Below, one piece after another: positions 1 to 7,730 of a stretch of DNA of 56,520 nucleotides. A program made the position numbers and the translations under genes. The DNA comes from an uncultured Veillonella sp. (GTDB taxonomy: Bacteria; Bacillota; Negativicutes; Veillonellales; Veillonellaceae), in contig CAJZEE010000003.1 in NCBI GenBank assembly GCA_915066865.1, positions 1 through 56,520 on the forward strand, given 5' to 3'. How positions within the stretch are numbered: position 1 is the first letter of the stretch; every line of letters begins with the position of its first letter. The notes beneath the pieces are model-generated. The model was not told the DNA's origin. It searched no databases and worked only from the letters and a program-made list of their open reading frames with translations.

Positions 1-30
1 ACTAAATTTTAAAAACTACATCGAAATTTC

Positions 31-59
31 TTGACATCTTTTTATCTTTATTTTATGAT
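31..59 (+). promoter_or_regulatory. Sigma-70-type promoter of mscL
   Basis: TTGACA at 31-36 and TATGAT at 54-59 are separated by exactly 17 bases, a near-consensus housekeeping promoter. It lies about 50 bases upstream of the mscL start and would give a short leader. Confidence 0.8.
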
Positions 60-109
60 TAGTACTGTTATTAATGCATTCTCAATTAAACGTATCTAGG
101 AGTATGAAA

Positions 110-577
110 ATGAAAGACTTTCTAAATGACTTTAAAGCATTTGCTTTCAAAGGCAATATGATGGACCTAGCTATTGGTATGATTATTGGTGCTGCTTTCA
201 CAGCATTGGTTAATTCTGTTGTAAACAACCTATTCATGCCTATTCTCAGTGTATTCACAGGTGGTATTGATTTTAGTAATTTGTACTTGCCATTGAGCAC
301 AGGTTCTAAAGATGCATTCATGTCTGGTGCTGATATTGCTACAGCTCGTGCAGCTGGATCTGTATTGCCATATGGTACATTTATTACTGATTTGATTCAA
401 TTCTTGATTTTGGCATTTGTTGTATTCTTGATGGTTCGTGGTTTGGCTAAAATGATGAAATCTGCGAAAGAAGAGGAAGTTGCAGAAGCACCTGCAACGA
501 AAGAATGTCAATTCTGTAAATCTGAAATCAATATCAATGCAGTTAAATGCCCTAACTGTACTGCAGATTTGAACTAG
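110..577 (+). CDS. mscL: Large-conductance mechanosensitive channel MscL with C-terminal zinc ribbon
   Basis: This is a 155-residue inner-membrane channel that opens under membrane tension to release solutes during osmotic downshock. The N-terminal part has the MscL hallmarks: a short amphipathic helix with FAFKGN, a first membrane helix beginning MDLAIGMIIGAAF, and a second membrane helix around residues 90-110. The last 24 residues are unusual: two CxxC pairs (CQFC and CPNC) form a zinc-ribbon-like tail after the charged cytoplasmic helix. The ATG at 110 is preferred because AGGAG at 98-102 is 7 bases upstream; the in-frame ATGs at 74 and 104 are too far from or too close to it. The gene stands alone between a strong promoter and a terminator. 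The channel assignment is firm; the role of the zinc ribbon is unknown. Confidence 0.95.
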   Translation: MKDFLNDFKAFAFKGNMMDLAIGMIIGAAFTALVNSVVNNLFMPILSVFTGGIDFSNLYLPLSTGSKDAFMSGADIATARAAGSVLPYGTFITDLIQFLILAFVVFLMVRGLAKMMKSAKEEEVAEAPATKECQFCKSEININAVKCPNCTADLN

Positions 578-597
578 TTCAAATTTAAATTATACAT

Positions 598-630
598 AAA
601 AGGAGTGAGGTTTTGACCTTACTCCTTTTT
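598..630 (+). terminator. Rho-independent terminator of mscL
   Basis: The arms AAGGAGTGAGG and CCTTACTCCTT (one G-T pair) enclose a six-base loop and are followed by a T run. It ends the single-gene mscL transcript. Confidence 0.85.
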
Positions 631-700
631 GTTGTATTACGTTAGCTTTCTAGTATAAAATATAATTATAATATATAGAATTTTTTAGGGAGGGATATAC

Positions 701-1750
701 ATGGAAAAGAAACCTCTAGTAGTAGTAAATGGACTGGTTCGCAAAGATGCGATTGCATATTTAAAAGAGCATGTAGATGTGCGCCAATGGACTGAAAAAA
801 CAGTGATGCCTCGTGAGGTACTGAAGGAATGGCTCATTGATGCGGATGGTTTGTGGTGTGTACGACCTTTAGATGTAGATGGTGATCTTGTAAAGAATGC
901 GCCAAATTTAAAGGTTATAGCACAAGCGGCCGTAGGTTATGATAATGTAAATATTGATGAATTAACAGCAGCAGGCATTCCTTATGGCAATACGCCAGGT
1001 GTTCTCAATGAAACGGTGGCGGAACTTGCTTTTACGTTGATTGCAACAGCTAGTCGTCGTATTATAGAAAATGCTAATTTTGTAAAAGACGGTCGTTGGG
1101 CTCAAAGACCTTCTAATATTAAAGGCTTTGATTTGAGTCGTCGTACTCTTGGTATCATCGGCATGGGGGCTATCGGCGTATCTATTTCTCGACGTGCCCG
1201 TGCATTTGGTATGACTGTTGTATACCATAATCGTAACCAACGTTTAGATGATAAGATTCATAAGACTACTTATATGGAGTTAGATGACTTATTAGCCACT
1301 AGTGACGTAGTATGCGTTATGGCTCCGTTGACAGATGAAACATATCATATGTGTGACGAGGCATTCTTCAAGAAAATGAAGAATACCGCTTTATTTGTTA
1401 ATGTTGGTCGTGGACCTATCGTAGATACAGAGGCACTTATCAATGCCCTTAAAACGGGTGAAATCGATTATGCTGCCCTCGATGTAACAGATCCAGAACC
1501 ATTACCAGTAGATCATCCATTATTAGATGTAGAAAATTGCCTCATTGTACCACATATTGGCTCTTACACAGATAGAACTCGTTATGACATGTCTATTTTG
1601 ACAGCGGATAATATTATTGCCGGCGTTTATAAGAAACCGTTAAAAACATGTGTGAATGAAGAAGTAAATTATAAGAAACCTCAAATGGATGTAGAGTCTG
1701 CGCTAGAAGAGCTTAAAAAGGCTGGCGTTGATTTAACTGATTTCGACTAA
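701..1750 (+). CDS. D-isomer-specific 2-hydroxyacid dehydrogenase
   Basis: This 349-residue cytoplasmic NAD(P)-dependent enzyme belongs to the D-2-hydroxyacid dehydrogenase family (phosphoglycerate, glyoxylate and hydroxypyruvate reductases). The Rossmann motif GIIGMGAIG is at residues 151-159. The catalytic triad of the family is present: R237 in NVGRGP, E266 in DPEP and H285 in VPHIG. There is no C-terminal ACT domain, so a standard allosteric serine-pathway SerA is less likely than a short reductase such as a hydroxypyruvate or glyoxylate reductase. A GGGAGGG ribosome site lies just upstream of the ATG. The gene appears monocistronic, with glnS starting about 80 bases downstream behind its own strong ribosome site. 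The substrate cannot be read from sequence. Confidence 0.85.
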   Translation: MEKKPLVVVNGLVRKDAIAYLKEHVDVRQWTEKTVMPREVLKEWLIDADGLWCVRPLDVDGDLVKNAPNLKVIAQAAVGYDNVNIDELTAAGIPYGNTPGVLNETVAELAFTLIATASRRIIENANFVKDGRWAQRPSNIKGFDLSRRTLGIIGMGAIGVSISRRARAFGMTVVYHNRNQRLDDKIHKTTYMELDDLLATSDVVCVMAPLTDETYHMCDEAFFKKMKNTALFVNVGRGPIVDTEALINALKTGEIDYAALDVTDPEPLPVDHPLLDVENCLIVPHIGSYTDRTRYDMSILTADNIIAGVYKKPLKTCVNEEVNYKKPQMDVESALEELKKAGVDLTDFD

Positions 1751-1832
1751 AAGTGCAAGACATTAAAAGATATGCGGTTTTATACAAAATATGGTAAAAT
1801 AAAAGAATATTTTTCCTATGGAGGTAAGAACG

Positions 1833-3521
1833 TTGGAACATAAAGACATTGAAAAAAGTGTAGCTCCTGAAGAAGTTGTATCTGTTAACTTTATTGAAGC
1901 TATTATCAACAAAGATAACGAAACTGGCAAATACGGTGGCCGTGTATTGACTCGCTTTCCACCAGAACCAAATGGTTATTTGCATATTGGCCATGCTAAA
2001 TCTATCTGCCTTAACTTTGGTATTGGCAAGCAATACAATGGCTTAACAAATCTTCGCTTTGATGATACAAATCCTGTAAAAGAAGATGTCGAATATGTAA
2101 ACTCCATCATGGAAGATGTTAAATGGCTTGGATTTGATTGGAATGAACAACCACGTTATGCATCTGATTATTTTGATCAAATGTATGAGTATGCTAAGAA
2201 ATTAATCACCCTTGGCAAGGCTTATGTAGATGATCAAACTGCAGATGAAATTAAACAAAATCGCGGCGATTTCTCTACTCCTGGTGTCAATAGTCCATAC
2301 CGTGATCGTAGTGTAGAAGAAAACTTGGCACTCTTCGAAGAAATGAAGGCTGGCAAGTATAAAGATGGGGAAAAGGTATTGCGTGCAAAAATCGATATGG
2401 CGCATCCTAATATCGTAATGCGTGATCCTGTTATTTATCGTATTGTAAATACAGAGCATCATAATACGGGTAATGAGTGGAAAATTTACCCTATGTATGA
2501 TTTTGCCCATCCTATTGAAGATGCTATTGAACGCATTACGCATTCTATTTGTACATTGGAATTTGAAGTTCACCGGCCATTATATGATTGGGTGTTAGAG
2601 GAATGGGATGATACTGAAATTCCACAACAAATTGAGTTTGCTCGCTTAAATGTAACTAAAATGGTTATGTCTAAACGTAAATTGCGTGCTCTCGTTGAAG
2701 CTGGTCTGGTAGCTGGTTGGGATGATCCTCGTATGCCAACTATTTCAGGTTTGCGCCGTCGTGGGTATACTCCAGAATCTATTCGTGACTTCTGTGATCG
2801 TATTGGCGTAGCTAAAGCTGACAGCGTTGTAGATATTGCGTTGCTTGAGTTCTGTATTCGAGAGGATTTAAAACTTAAAGCTACGCGCCCTATGGTTGTT
2901 GTAGATCCTGTAAAAGTGGTCATTACTAACTATCCAGAAGGACAAACTGAACTTTGCACAGTTGAAAATAATCCTGAGAATGAAGAGCTTGGTAACCGTG
3001 AAGTTGTATTTGGTCGTGAAATCTACATCGAACGAAGTGACTTTATGGAAGAGCCAGTTAAGAAATTCTTCCGCTTGGCACCAGGTAAAGAAGTACGCTT
3101 AAAAGGTGCATACTTCATTACATGTACTGATGTTATTAAAGATGAAAATGGCAATATTACAGAAATACACTGTACATATGATCCAGAAACTAAGAGTGGT
3201 AGCGGTTGCACTCGTAAGGTAAAAGGGACATTGCACTGGGTTGAAGCATCTACTGCAGTAGATATTGAATCTCGCTTATATGATTATTTACTTAAAGAAG
3301 ATTCGGATGGTAAAGACTTCTTAGGTGATTTCAACCATGACTCCTTACAAGTATTCCATAGTAAAGGGGAAGCATGTCTTGCTAATACTGTACCAGGAGA
3401 CCATTTCCAATTCTTGCGCCAAGGTTACTTTGTAACTGATAAAGATAGCACACCAAATCATATCGTAATGAACCGTATTGTTGGTTTACGCGATAGCTGG
3501 GCTAAGGCACAAAAGAAATAA
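1833..3521 (+). CDS. glnS: Glutaminyl-tRNA synthetase
   Basis: GlnRS charges tRNA-Gln with glutamine directly. The 562-residue protein has the class I signature HIGH at residues 51-54, in the GlnRS-type context PPEPNGYLHIGHAKS, and the KMSKS-like loop MSKRK at 279-283. It is followed by the anticodon-binding beta-barrel region expected for GlnRS. The likely start is TTG at 1833: GGAGG at 1820-1824 is 8 bases upstream. The in-frame ATG at 1818 overlaps that ribosome site itself and is rejected. Direct GlnRS suggests this organism does not depend solely on the Glu-tRNA amidotransferase route for Gln-tRNA. A long perfect hairpin follows the gene. Confidence 0.95.
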   Translation: MEHKDIEKSVAPEEVVSVNFIEAIINKDNETGKYGGRVLTRFPPEPNGYLHIGHAKSICLNFGIGKQYNGLTNLRFDDTNPVKEDVEYVNSIMEDVKWLGFDWNEQPRYASDYFDQMYEYAKKLITLGKAYVDDQTADEIKQNRGDFSTPGVNSPYRDRSVEENLALFEEMKAGKYKDGEKVLRAKIDMAHPNIVMRDPVIYRIVNTEHHNTGNEWKIYPMYDFAHPIEDAIERITHSICTLEFEVHRPLYDWVLEEWDDTEIPQQIEFARLNVTKMVMSKRKLRALVEAGLVAGWDDPRMPTISGLRRRGYTPESIRDFCDRIGVAKADSVVDIALLEFCIREDLKLKATRPMVVVDPVKVVITNYPEGQTELCTVENNPENEELGNREVVFGREIYIERSDFMEEPVKKFFRLAPGKEVRLKGAYFITCTDVIKDENGNITEIHCTYDPETKSGSGCTRKVKGTLHWVEASTAVDIESRLYDYLLKEDSDGKDFLGDFNHDSLQVFHSKGEACLANTVPGDHFQFLRQGYFVTDKDSTPNHIVMNRIVGLRDSWAKAQKK

Positions 3522-3546
3522 TATAACGCTTATTTTATATTACTAT

Positions 3547-3588
3547 AGTGTTAAAGAACCGCTCCTTGGTGGGCGGTTCTTTAACACT
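3547..3588 (+). terminator. Strong hairpin after glnS, probable terminator
   Basis: A 16-bp perfect stem (AGTGTTAAAGAACCGC against its complement) with a short loop follows glnS by about 25 bases. The T run is weak on the + strand, so termination may be partial. Confidence 0.6.
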
Positions 3589-3711
3589 GGGTTATTACTA
3601 TAAATACTTTAATGACAATAGATGTTTAGAATAGCCTAAGCCATTGTTTGGCTTTAATCCCTAGATGTTGTATTGCTAGCTTATTATATTAAAGCTTTGA
3701 TGAGGAAAAAC

Positions 3712-4344
3712 ATGAAGAAATTAGTATTACTTGCTACGGCAGCGGCTGTGTTGGCATCTGTGCCAGCTACGGGTTCTGCAGCAAATATCAAGTCCATTTT
3801 AAGTAGAAGTCAAACTGTAACATATCAAGGTGTTAAATTGCCTGAAGGTGTTACTATGTATCAAAACAATCCTAAAGCATTATTTGCAGGGGAAGGGAAA
3901 AAAGACGTTAAATCTGTACTTCTTGAAGCAGGTGTATCTTCTGCAGATGTATATACATTAAATATTAAAACAGAAAACGAAATGCGATATGCTGTTTATG
4001 CTAATGTTGTATTAGGTAAACAATTATTTGGTCGTATGAGTGAAGCAAAACATATGAATACAGATTCTTCCTCAATTGGTGCATTGGCCGCTGCTATTAA
4101 CAAGGGTGAGAGCCCTGCGCTTGGCACTTTTACGGTAATAAATCCATTAGTAAAACAAGGCAATGCCTATGAAGGCACATTGAAATATAAAAGTATAGCT
4201 AATAATAATTCTTATAATGAGATATTACATATTAGTATTTCTGAAGATAAATATACAGGACCAAATGCTCATTTAATCGCTGTTGATGAAGCTAATGATA
4301 GTGTTGTATTCCCTAAAGTTAAAGGTTTATTACATACCAAATAA
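3712..4344 (+). CDS. Exported protein of unknown function
   Basis: I do not recognise the family of this 210-residue product. The first 24 residues form a clear Sec signal peptide: MKK, then a hydrophobic stretch LVLLATAAAVLASV, then a likely signal peptidase I site at GSAA-N. The mature part is a mixed alpha/beta protein without cysteines or repeats that I can see. ATG 3712 is chosen because TGAGG at 3701-3705 is 6 bases upstream and the signal peptide then begins properly; the upstream in-frame TTG at 3673 has no ribosome site. It stands alone between the glnS hairpin and the promoter at 4378. Confidence 0.75.
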   Translation: MKKLVLLATAAAVLASVPATGSAANIKSILSRSQTVTYQGVKLPEGVTMYQNNPKALFAGEGKKDVKSVLLEAGVSSADVYTLNIKTENEMRYAVYANVVLGKQLFGRMSEAKHMNTDSSSIGALAAAINKGESPALGTFTVINPLVKQGNAYEGTLKYKSIANNNSYNEILHISISEDKYTGPNAHLIAVDEANDSVVFPKVKGLLHTK

Positions 4345-4377
4345 TAAATAATTATTGAAAATATATATCAATTATTC

Positions 4378-4406
4378 TTGACAATTTTTCTCATCAAGAG
4401 TACTAT
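4378..4406 (+). promoter_or_regulatory. Promoter of the DUF3793-flavodoxin operon
   Basis: TTGACA at 4378-4383 and TACTAT at 4401-4406 have a 17-base spacer. It is the strongest match in this intergenic region and points at the flavodoxin pair. Confidence 0.8.
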
Positions 4407-4415
4407 GAGCCTATA

Positions 4416-4432
4416 GGAATTATTCTCATTAG
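4416..4432 (+). promoter_or_regulatory. Candidate Fur-type operator
   Basis: The stretch AATTATTCTCATTA matches the Fur-box core AATGATTATCATTA at 12 of 14 positions, counted by eye. It begins about 10 bases after the -10 box, over or just after the expected transcription start, a normal place for an iron repressor. A flavodoxin target fits iron control. Confidence 0.45.
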
Positions 4433-4469
4433 AGGTAATTCTAACGATGTGCAACAGGCAGGTACTATT

Positions 4470-5036
4470 ATGATGAATTCAATTGACCATATCATTGGAT
4501 ATCATTGTGCACCGGCAATTCGAGGTATTAAGCTATCGAACTTGGTTTCTATTCCACGGGACATGAATGAACAAATCCAATTTGTATTGACAGAATATAA
4601 TAAAGCGTTCAATGAAAAAGGATTGTTCTTCTTTGAATTATGTCGTTGTAAAGCGCGAAGACTATTATTGGTATTCCGTGAGAAGCAATTAAGAGACTAT
4701 GTACGGCAACCTGCGGTGATGTTATTTTTGAAAGCCTACGGTTATCATGATCGAATGAGCATTATGGAGATGCTTGAACATCTTAGATATCGTATGGAAG
4801 TAAGCATTGAGTTTCCACATGAAATCGGCATTTTTTTAGGTTACCCATTAAAGGATGTGAAATGTTTTATTTCTTATCGTGGTGGAGGATACCGAATGTG
4901 CGGAGAGTGGAAGGTTTACCATGATGTGGTAAATGCGCAACGCTCTTTCTTGTGTTACAAAGCATGTCGTGAATTTTGTCAAACTCAATTGATGTTGGGA
5001 AAAACATTTAGTTCATTGGTCGCAAGAACGGCCTAG
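4470..5036 (+). CDS. DUF3793 family protein
   Basis: A protein of about 188 residues resembling the DUF3793 family, which is common in anaerobic Firmicutes and often sits next to a flavodoxin gene, as here. Visible family-like features are the early HCAPAIRGIK segment, a conserved Cys/Arg-rich stretch around CRCKARR, and the region HEIGIFLGYPLKDVKCF near the C terminus. No signal peptide or membrane helix is seen, so it is probably cytoplasmic. The start is uncertain: GTG 4449, ATG 4470 and ATG 4473 are in frame; ATG 4470 has a weak CAGG 7 bases upstream. The flavodoxin gene follows after 10 bases with a good ribosome site, so they are co-transcribed. The molecular function of DUF3793 is not known to me. 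Confidence 0.75.
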   Translation: MMNSIDHIIGYHCAPAIRGIKLSNLVSIPRDMNEQIQFVLTEYNKAFNEKGLFFFELCRCKARRLLLVFREKQLRDYVRQPAVMLFLKAYGYHDRMSIMEMLEHLRYRMEVSIEFPHEIGIFLGYPLKDVKCFISYRGGGYRMCGEWKVYHDVVNAQRSFLCYKACREFCQTQLMLGKTFSSLVARTA

Positions 5037-5046
5037 GAGGTACAAG

Positions 5047-5466
5047 ATGATTGGTGTAATTTTTTGGTCCGGTACAGGCAATACAGAACGCATGGCTTAT
5101 GAAGTAGCTGAAGGTATTAAAGCTGCAGGTCAAGAAGTTGAAGTAAAATCCGTTTCTGAAGTATCTGTTGATGAAGCAGCAGCTTATGAAAAATTAGCTC
5201 TTGGCTGTGCTGATATGGGTGCAGAACAATTAGAAGAAGGCGAATTTGAACCATTCTACACTGAACTAGAAGGCAAGTTGAGTGGTAAAAAAATAGCGAT
5301 CTTTGGCTCCTATGGTTGGGGTGGCACTTGGTTGGAAGACTGGGGCACTCGAATTAAAGATGCTGGTGGCGAATTAGTGGCTGATGGCGTAGCAATCTTG
5401 GGCGAACCTGATGATGATGGTAATGCACAATGCCAAGAATTAGGTAAAACATTAGCAAATGCTTAA
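5047..5466 (+). CDS. Flavodoxin
   Basis: A 139-residue small FMN electron carrier. The N terminus has the short first strand followed by the phosphate-binding loop SGTGNTE at about residues 8-14, diagnostic for flavodoxins. The W/Y-containing loops around GSYGWGGTW and the acidic surface fit the short-chain class. The start is firm: AGGAGGT lies just upstream. It is the second gene of the DUF3793 operon and is followed by a strong terminator. Flavodoxins commonly replace ferredoxin when iron is short, which agrees with the Fur-like site at the operon promoter. Confidence 0.95.
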   Translation: MIGVIFWSGTGNTERMAYEVAEGIKAAGQEVEVKSVSEVSVDEAAAYEKLALGCADMGAEQLEEGEFEPFYTELEGKLSGKKIAIFGSYGWGGTWLEDWGTRIKDAGGELVADGVAILGEPDDDGNAQCQELGKTLANA

Positions 5467-5506
5467 TTTGATTTCAACTACTAAATAAATACTAATAGTT
5501 AATAAT

Positions 5507-5550
5507 AAAAAGGCTGTAATGACGATAATTCGTTATTACAGCCTTTTTTT
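5507..5550 (+). terminator. Terminator after flavodoxin
   Basis: AAAGGCTGTAA and its complement form a long stem, followed by TTTTTTT. It separates the flavodoxin operon from the purine operon. Confidence 0.9.
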
Positions 5551-5701
5551 CATGTACTTATGATTGGTATGATAAAGCAAAGGTCATTAAAAATTTTAAT
5601 ATCGTTAAGTAAATGTGATGAAAATCATAATATTTATTTATCTTTATCTCTATTTGTGTATATAAGCGTATAATTATAAATAACTTTGATGCATAATTAT
5701 A

Positions 5702-5730
5702 TTGCATTTTTGTGCACATAGCCCTATAAT
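5702..5730 (+). promoter_or_regulatory. Promoter of the purine/urate operon
   Basis: TTGCAT at 5702-5707 and a perfect TATAAT at 5725-5730 are spaced by 17 bases. The predicted transcript starts about 125 bases before the first gene. Confidence 0.75.
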
Positions 5731-5864
5731 TTAGTTAAAGAACCTAACAAAAATTTAGGTTGATACAAAAATAGTTAGGGTTAATTTTATATTAGCTATT
5801 AACGGGGCTGGCGTTATTTAAACTGGAAAGGTTAACCAATGACATTGGAAGAGGGGTTATTTCA
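5731..5864 (+). promoter_or_regulatory. Structured leader of the purine operon
   Basis: The leader contains several inverted repeats: AACCTAA/TTAGGTT at 5741-5761, AATAGTTA paired with TAGCTATT further on, and CCAAT-gac-ATTGG at 5836-5848 just before the GAGGGG ribosome site. TAACC at 5833-5837 could instead pair with GGTTA at 5855-5859 and cover the ribosome site. I did not recognise a purine or other known riboswitch core. It could be protein-operator sequence, an attenuator or an unknown RNA element. Confidence 0.35.
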
Positions 5865-6497
5865 ATGAGTACATTAGAGCGAATAAAAGTCATAGCCCAT
5901 GGATTAGCGGCGCAATTTGGCCCATCCTGTGAAGTATTGATTCATGATTTACAAGGGGATATCAATTCGTCTCTTGTATATATTGAGAATGGAACTATAA
6001 CTAATCGACATGTTGGTGATGGTCCATCGCATGTGGTTTTAGATGTGCTGAGTCATGACGATGGTAGCGAGGGTAGATTTGGTTATCTCACAAAAACTAA
6101 AGATGGCCGAATATTAAAATCTTCTACCATGTATATTCGTGATGATACAGGTCGTATAGCATACTTGTTGGGGATTAACCAAGATATAACAGAGTTTGTT
6201 TTGATGCATCGGCTTTTGGATAGTCTGGTCAATACAGGTCAGGAAGATACAGGATCTGTTGAAAAAATTACGACGAGTGTATCGGAACTATTAGATGATT
6301 TATTACTAGACGTAGAACGTATAGTTGGTAAACCAGGACCATTGATGAATAAGGTGGAACGCTTAAAAGCTATTACCTATTTAAACGAAAAAGGGGCTTT
6401 TCTTATCTCGAAGTCTTCTGAGAAGATAGCAGAGTATTTTAATATTTCTAAGTTTACTCTTTATAGTGATTTAAATACTGTAAAGGAAGAATCCTAG
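5865..6497 (+). CDS. YheO-type PAS/HTH transcriptional regulator
   Basis: A 210-residue regulator with an N-terminal YheO-like PAS domain (about residues 5-115, ending in the typical YLLGINQDIT) and a C-terminal helix-turn-helix of the HTH_22 type (about 160-207, containing GAFLISKSSEKIAEYFNIS). It is the first gene of the operon, with the diaminopropionate ammonia-lyase gene 9 bases downstream, so it is probably the local regulator that senses a purine breakdown product. The start ATG 5865 has GAGGGG upstream. The effector is unknown. Confidence 0.85.
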   Translation: MSTLERIKVIAHGLAAQFGPSCEVLIHDLQGDINSSLVYIENGTITNRHVGDGPSHVVLDVLSHDDGSEGRFGYLTKTKDGRILKSSTMYIRDDTGRIAYLLGINQDITEFVLMHRLLDSLVNTGQEDTGSVEKITTSVSELLDDLLLDVERIVGKPGPLMNKVERLKAITYLNEKGAFLISKSSEKIAEYFNISKFTLYSDLNTVKEES

Positions 6498-6506
6498 GAG
6501 GCAAAT

Positions 6507-7718
6507 ATGGAACGAATTCAGTGGAAACGTAATACGATGGCACCATCAAGTGACAAGTTTTTGTCCGTTATGGATGTTAGAGAGGTTAAGAAAGCTAAAG
6601 CGTTTCATGAAAGTTTTCCACAATATAGCATTACTCCACTTGTATCGCTTAAGAATTTAGCATCTCATATCGGTGTTGATGCACTCTTTGTAAAAGATGA
6701 ATCTTACCGATTTGGCCTTAATGCATTTAAGGTATTAGGCGGTTCCTATGCGATGGCAAAATATGTGGCGCAACAAACTGGTAAAGCTGTTGAGGATGTA
6801 CCATATGATGTATTAACATCTGCAAAATTAAAAGAAGAGTTTGGTCAAGCTACATTCTTTACTGCAACTGATGGTAACCACGGTCGTGGTGTAGCATGGG
6901 CAGCCAATAAATTAGGTCAAAAATCTGTAGTATTTATGCCAAAGGGCTCTACAGAATATCGTAGAAAACAAATCGAAAACGAAGGCGCTACCGTAACAAT
7001 CGAAGACTTCAACTACGATGAGTGTGTACGCTTAGCAACTAAAAAGTCTAAAGAAGTTCCTAACGGTGTTGTAGTTCAAGATACTGCATGGGAGGGTTAT
7101 GAAGAAATTCCAAACTGGATTATGCAAGGCTATGGCACAATGGCTATGGAAACAGCAAATCAATTAGAAGCTGATAATTGTAAAGTTCCTACACATGTAT
7201 TTGTACAAGCTGGTGTAGGCTCCCTTGCCGGTTCTGTAGTGGGTTACTTCACTAATCTATACCGCAATGTGGCTAAAAAACCTAAATTAGTTGTTGTAGA
7301 AGCGGCAGCAGCAGCTTGTTTATACAAAGGCGCTGTAGCTGATGATGGTAAACCTCGTATCGTAGAAGGTGATTTAGAAACAATTATGGCAGGTTTAGCT
7401 TGTGGTGAACCGAACACGGTTTCTTGGGATATTTTAAGAAATCATGCAGATGTATTCGTTTCTGCGCCTGACTGGGTGGCACGTTTAGGCATGCGCGTTG
7501 GTGGTGCACCAATTAAAGGCGATACTCCAATTACTACTGGTGAGTCTGGTGCAGTTCCATTAGGTCTTGTAATGGCAATTATGATGATGCCGGAATATGA
7601 AGATTTACGGAAAGAGTTAGAACTAGATGCGTCTTCAAAGGTACTCTGTTTCTCCACTGAAGGTGATACGGATCCTGAAAGATATAAAAACATTATGTGG
7701 TATGGTGAAGATCGTTAG
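6507..7718 (+). CDS. ygeX: Diaminopropionate ammonia-lyase (YgeX)
   Basis: A 403-residue PLP enzyme that in E. coli converts 2,3-diaminopropionate to pyruvate and two ammonia. The PLP lysine is K75 in the segment LNAFKVLGGSYAM, and the TDGNHGRG phosphate-binding loop is at residues 121-128. A glycine-rich segment follows later (VQAGVGSLAGSV). Length agrees with E. coli YgeX (about 400). Its position in a ygeX-ygeY-ygeW-arcC-ssnA-ygfK-hyuA-xdh array, rather than beside amino-acid genes, indicates a role in anaerobic purine/urate breakdown. An AGGAGG ribosome site lies right after the regulator stop codon. Confidence 0.92.
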   Translation: MERIQWKRNTMAPSSDKFLSVMDVREVKKAKAFHESFPQYSITPLVSLKNLASHIGVDALFVKDESYRFGLNAFKVLGGSYAMAKYVAQQTGKAVEDVPYDVLTSAKLKEEFGQATFFTATDGNHGRGVAWAANKLGQKSVVFMPKGSTEYRRKQIENEGATVTIEDFNYDECVRLATKKSKEVPNGVVVQDTAWEGYEEIPNWIMQGYGTMAMETANQLEADNCKVPTHVFVQAGVGSLAGSVVGYFTNLYRNVAKKPKLVVVEAAAAACLYKGAVADDGKPRIVEGDLETIMAGLACGEPNTVSWDILRNHADVFVSAPDWVARLGMRVGGAPIKGDTPITTGESGAVPLGLVMAIMMMPEYEDLRKELELDASSKVLCFSTEGDTDPERYKNIMWYGEDR

Positions 7719-7730
7719 GAGGCATTAATT

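Larger units (their letters stand above)
5467..5864 (+). other. Intergenic region before the purine operon
   Basis: About 400 bases without a gene. It holds the flavodoxin terminator, an AT-rich spacer (5551-5701) with no ORF or repeat I can support, a promoter at 5702-5730 and a structured leader at 5731-5864. Confidence 0.7.

Noticed and set aside
1818..1832. ATG at 1818 as glnS start
   Set aside because: It lies inside the GGAGG ribosome site; TTG 1833 has proper spacing.
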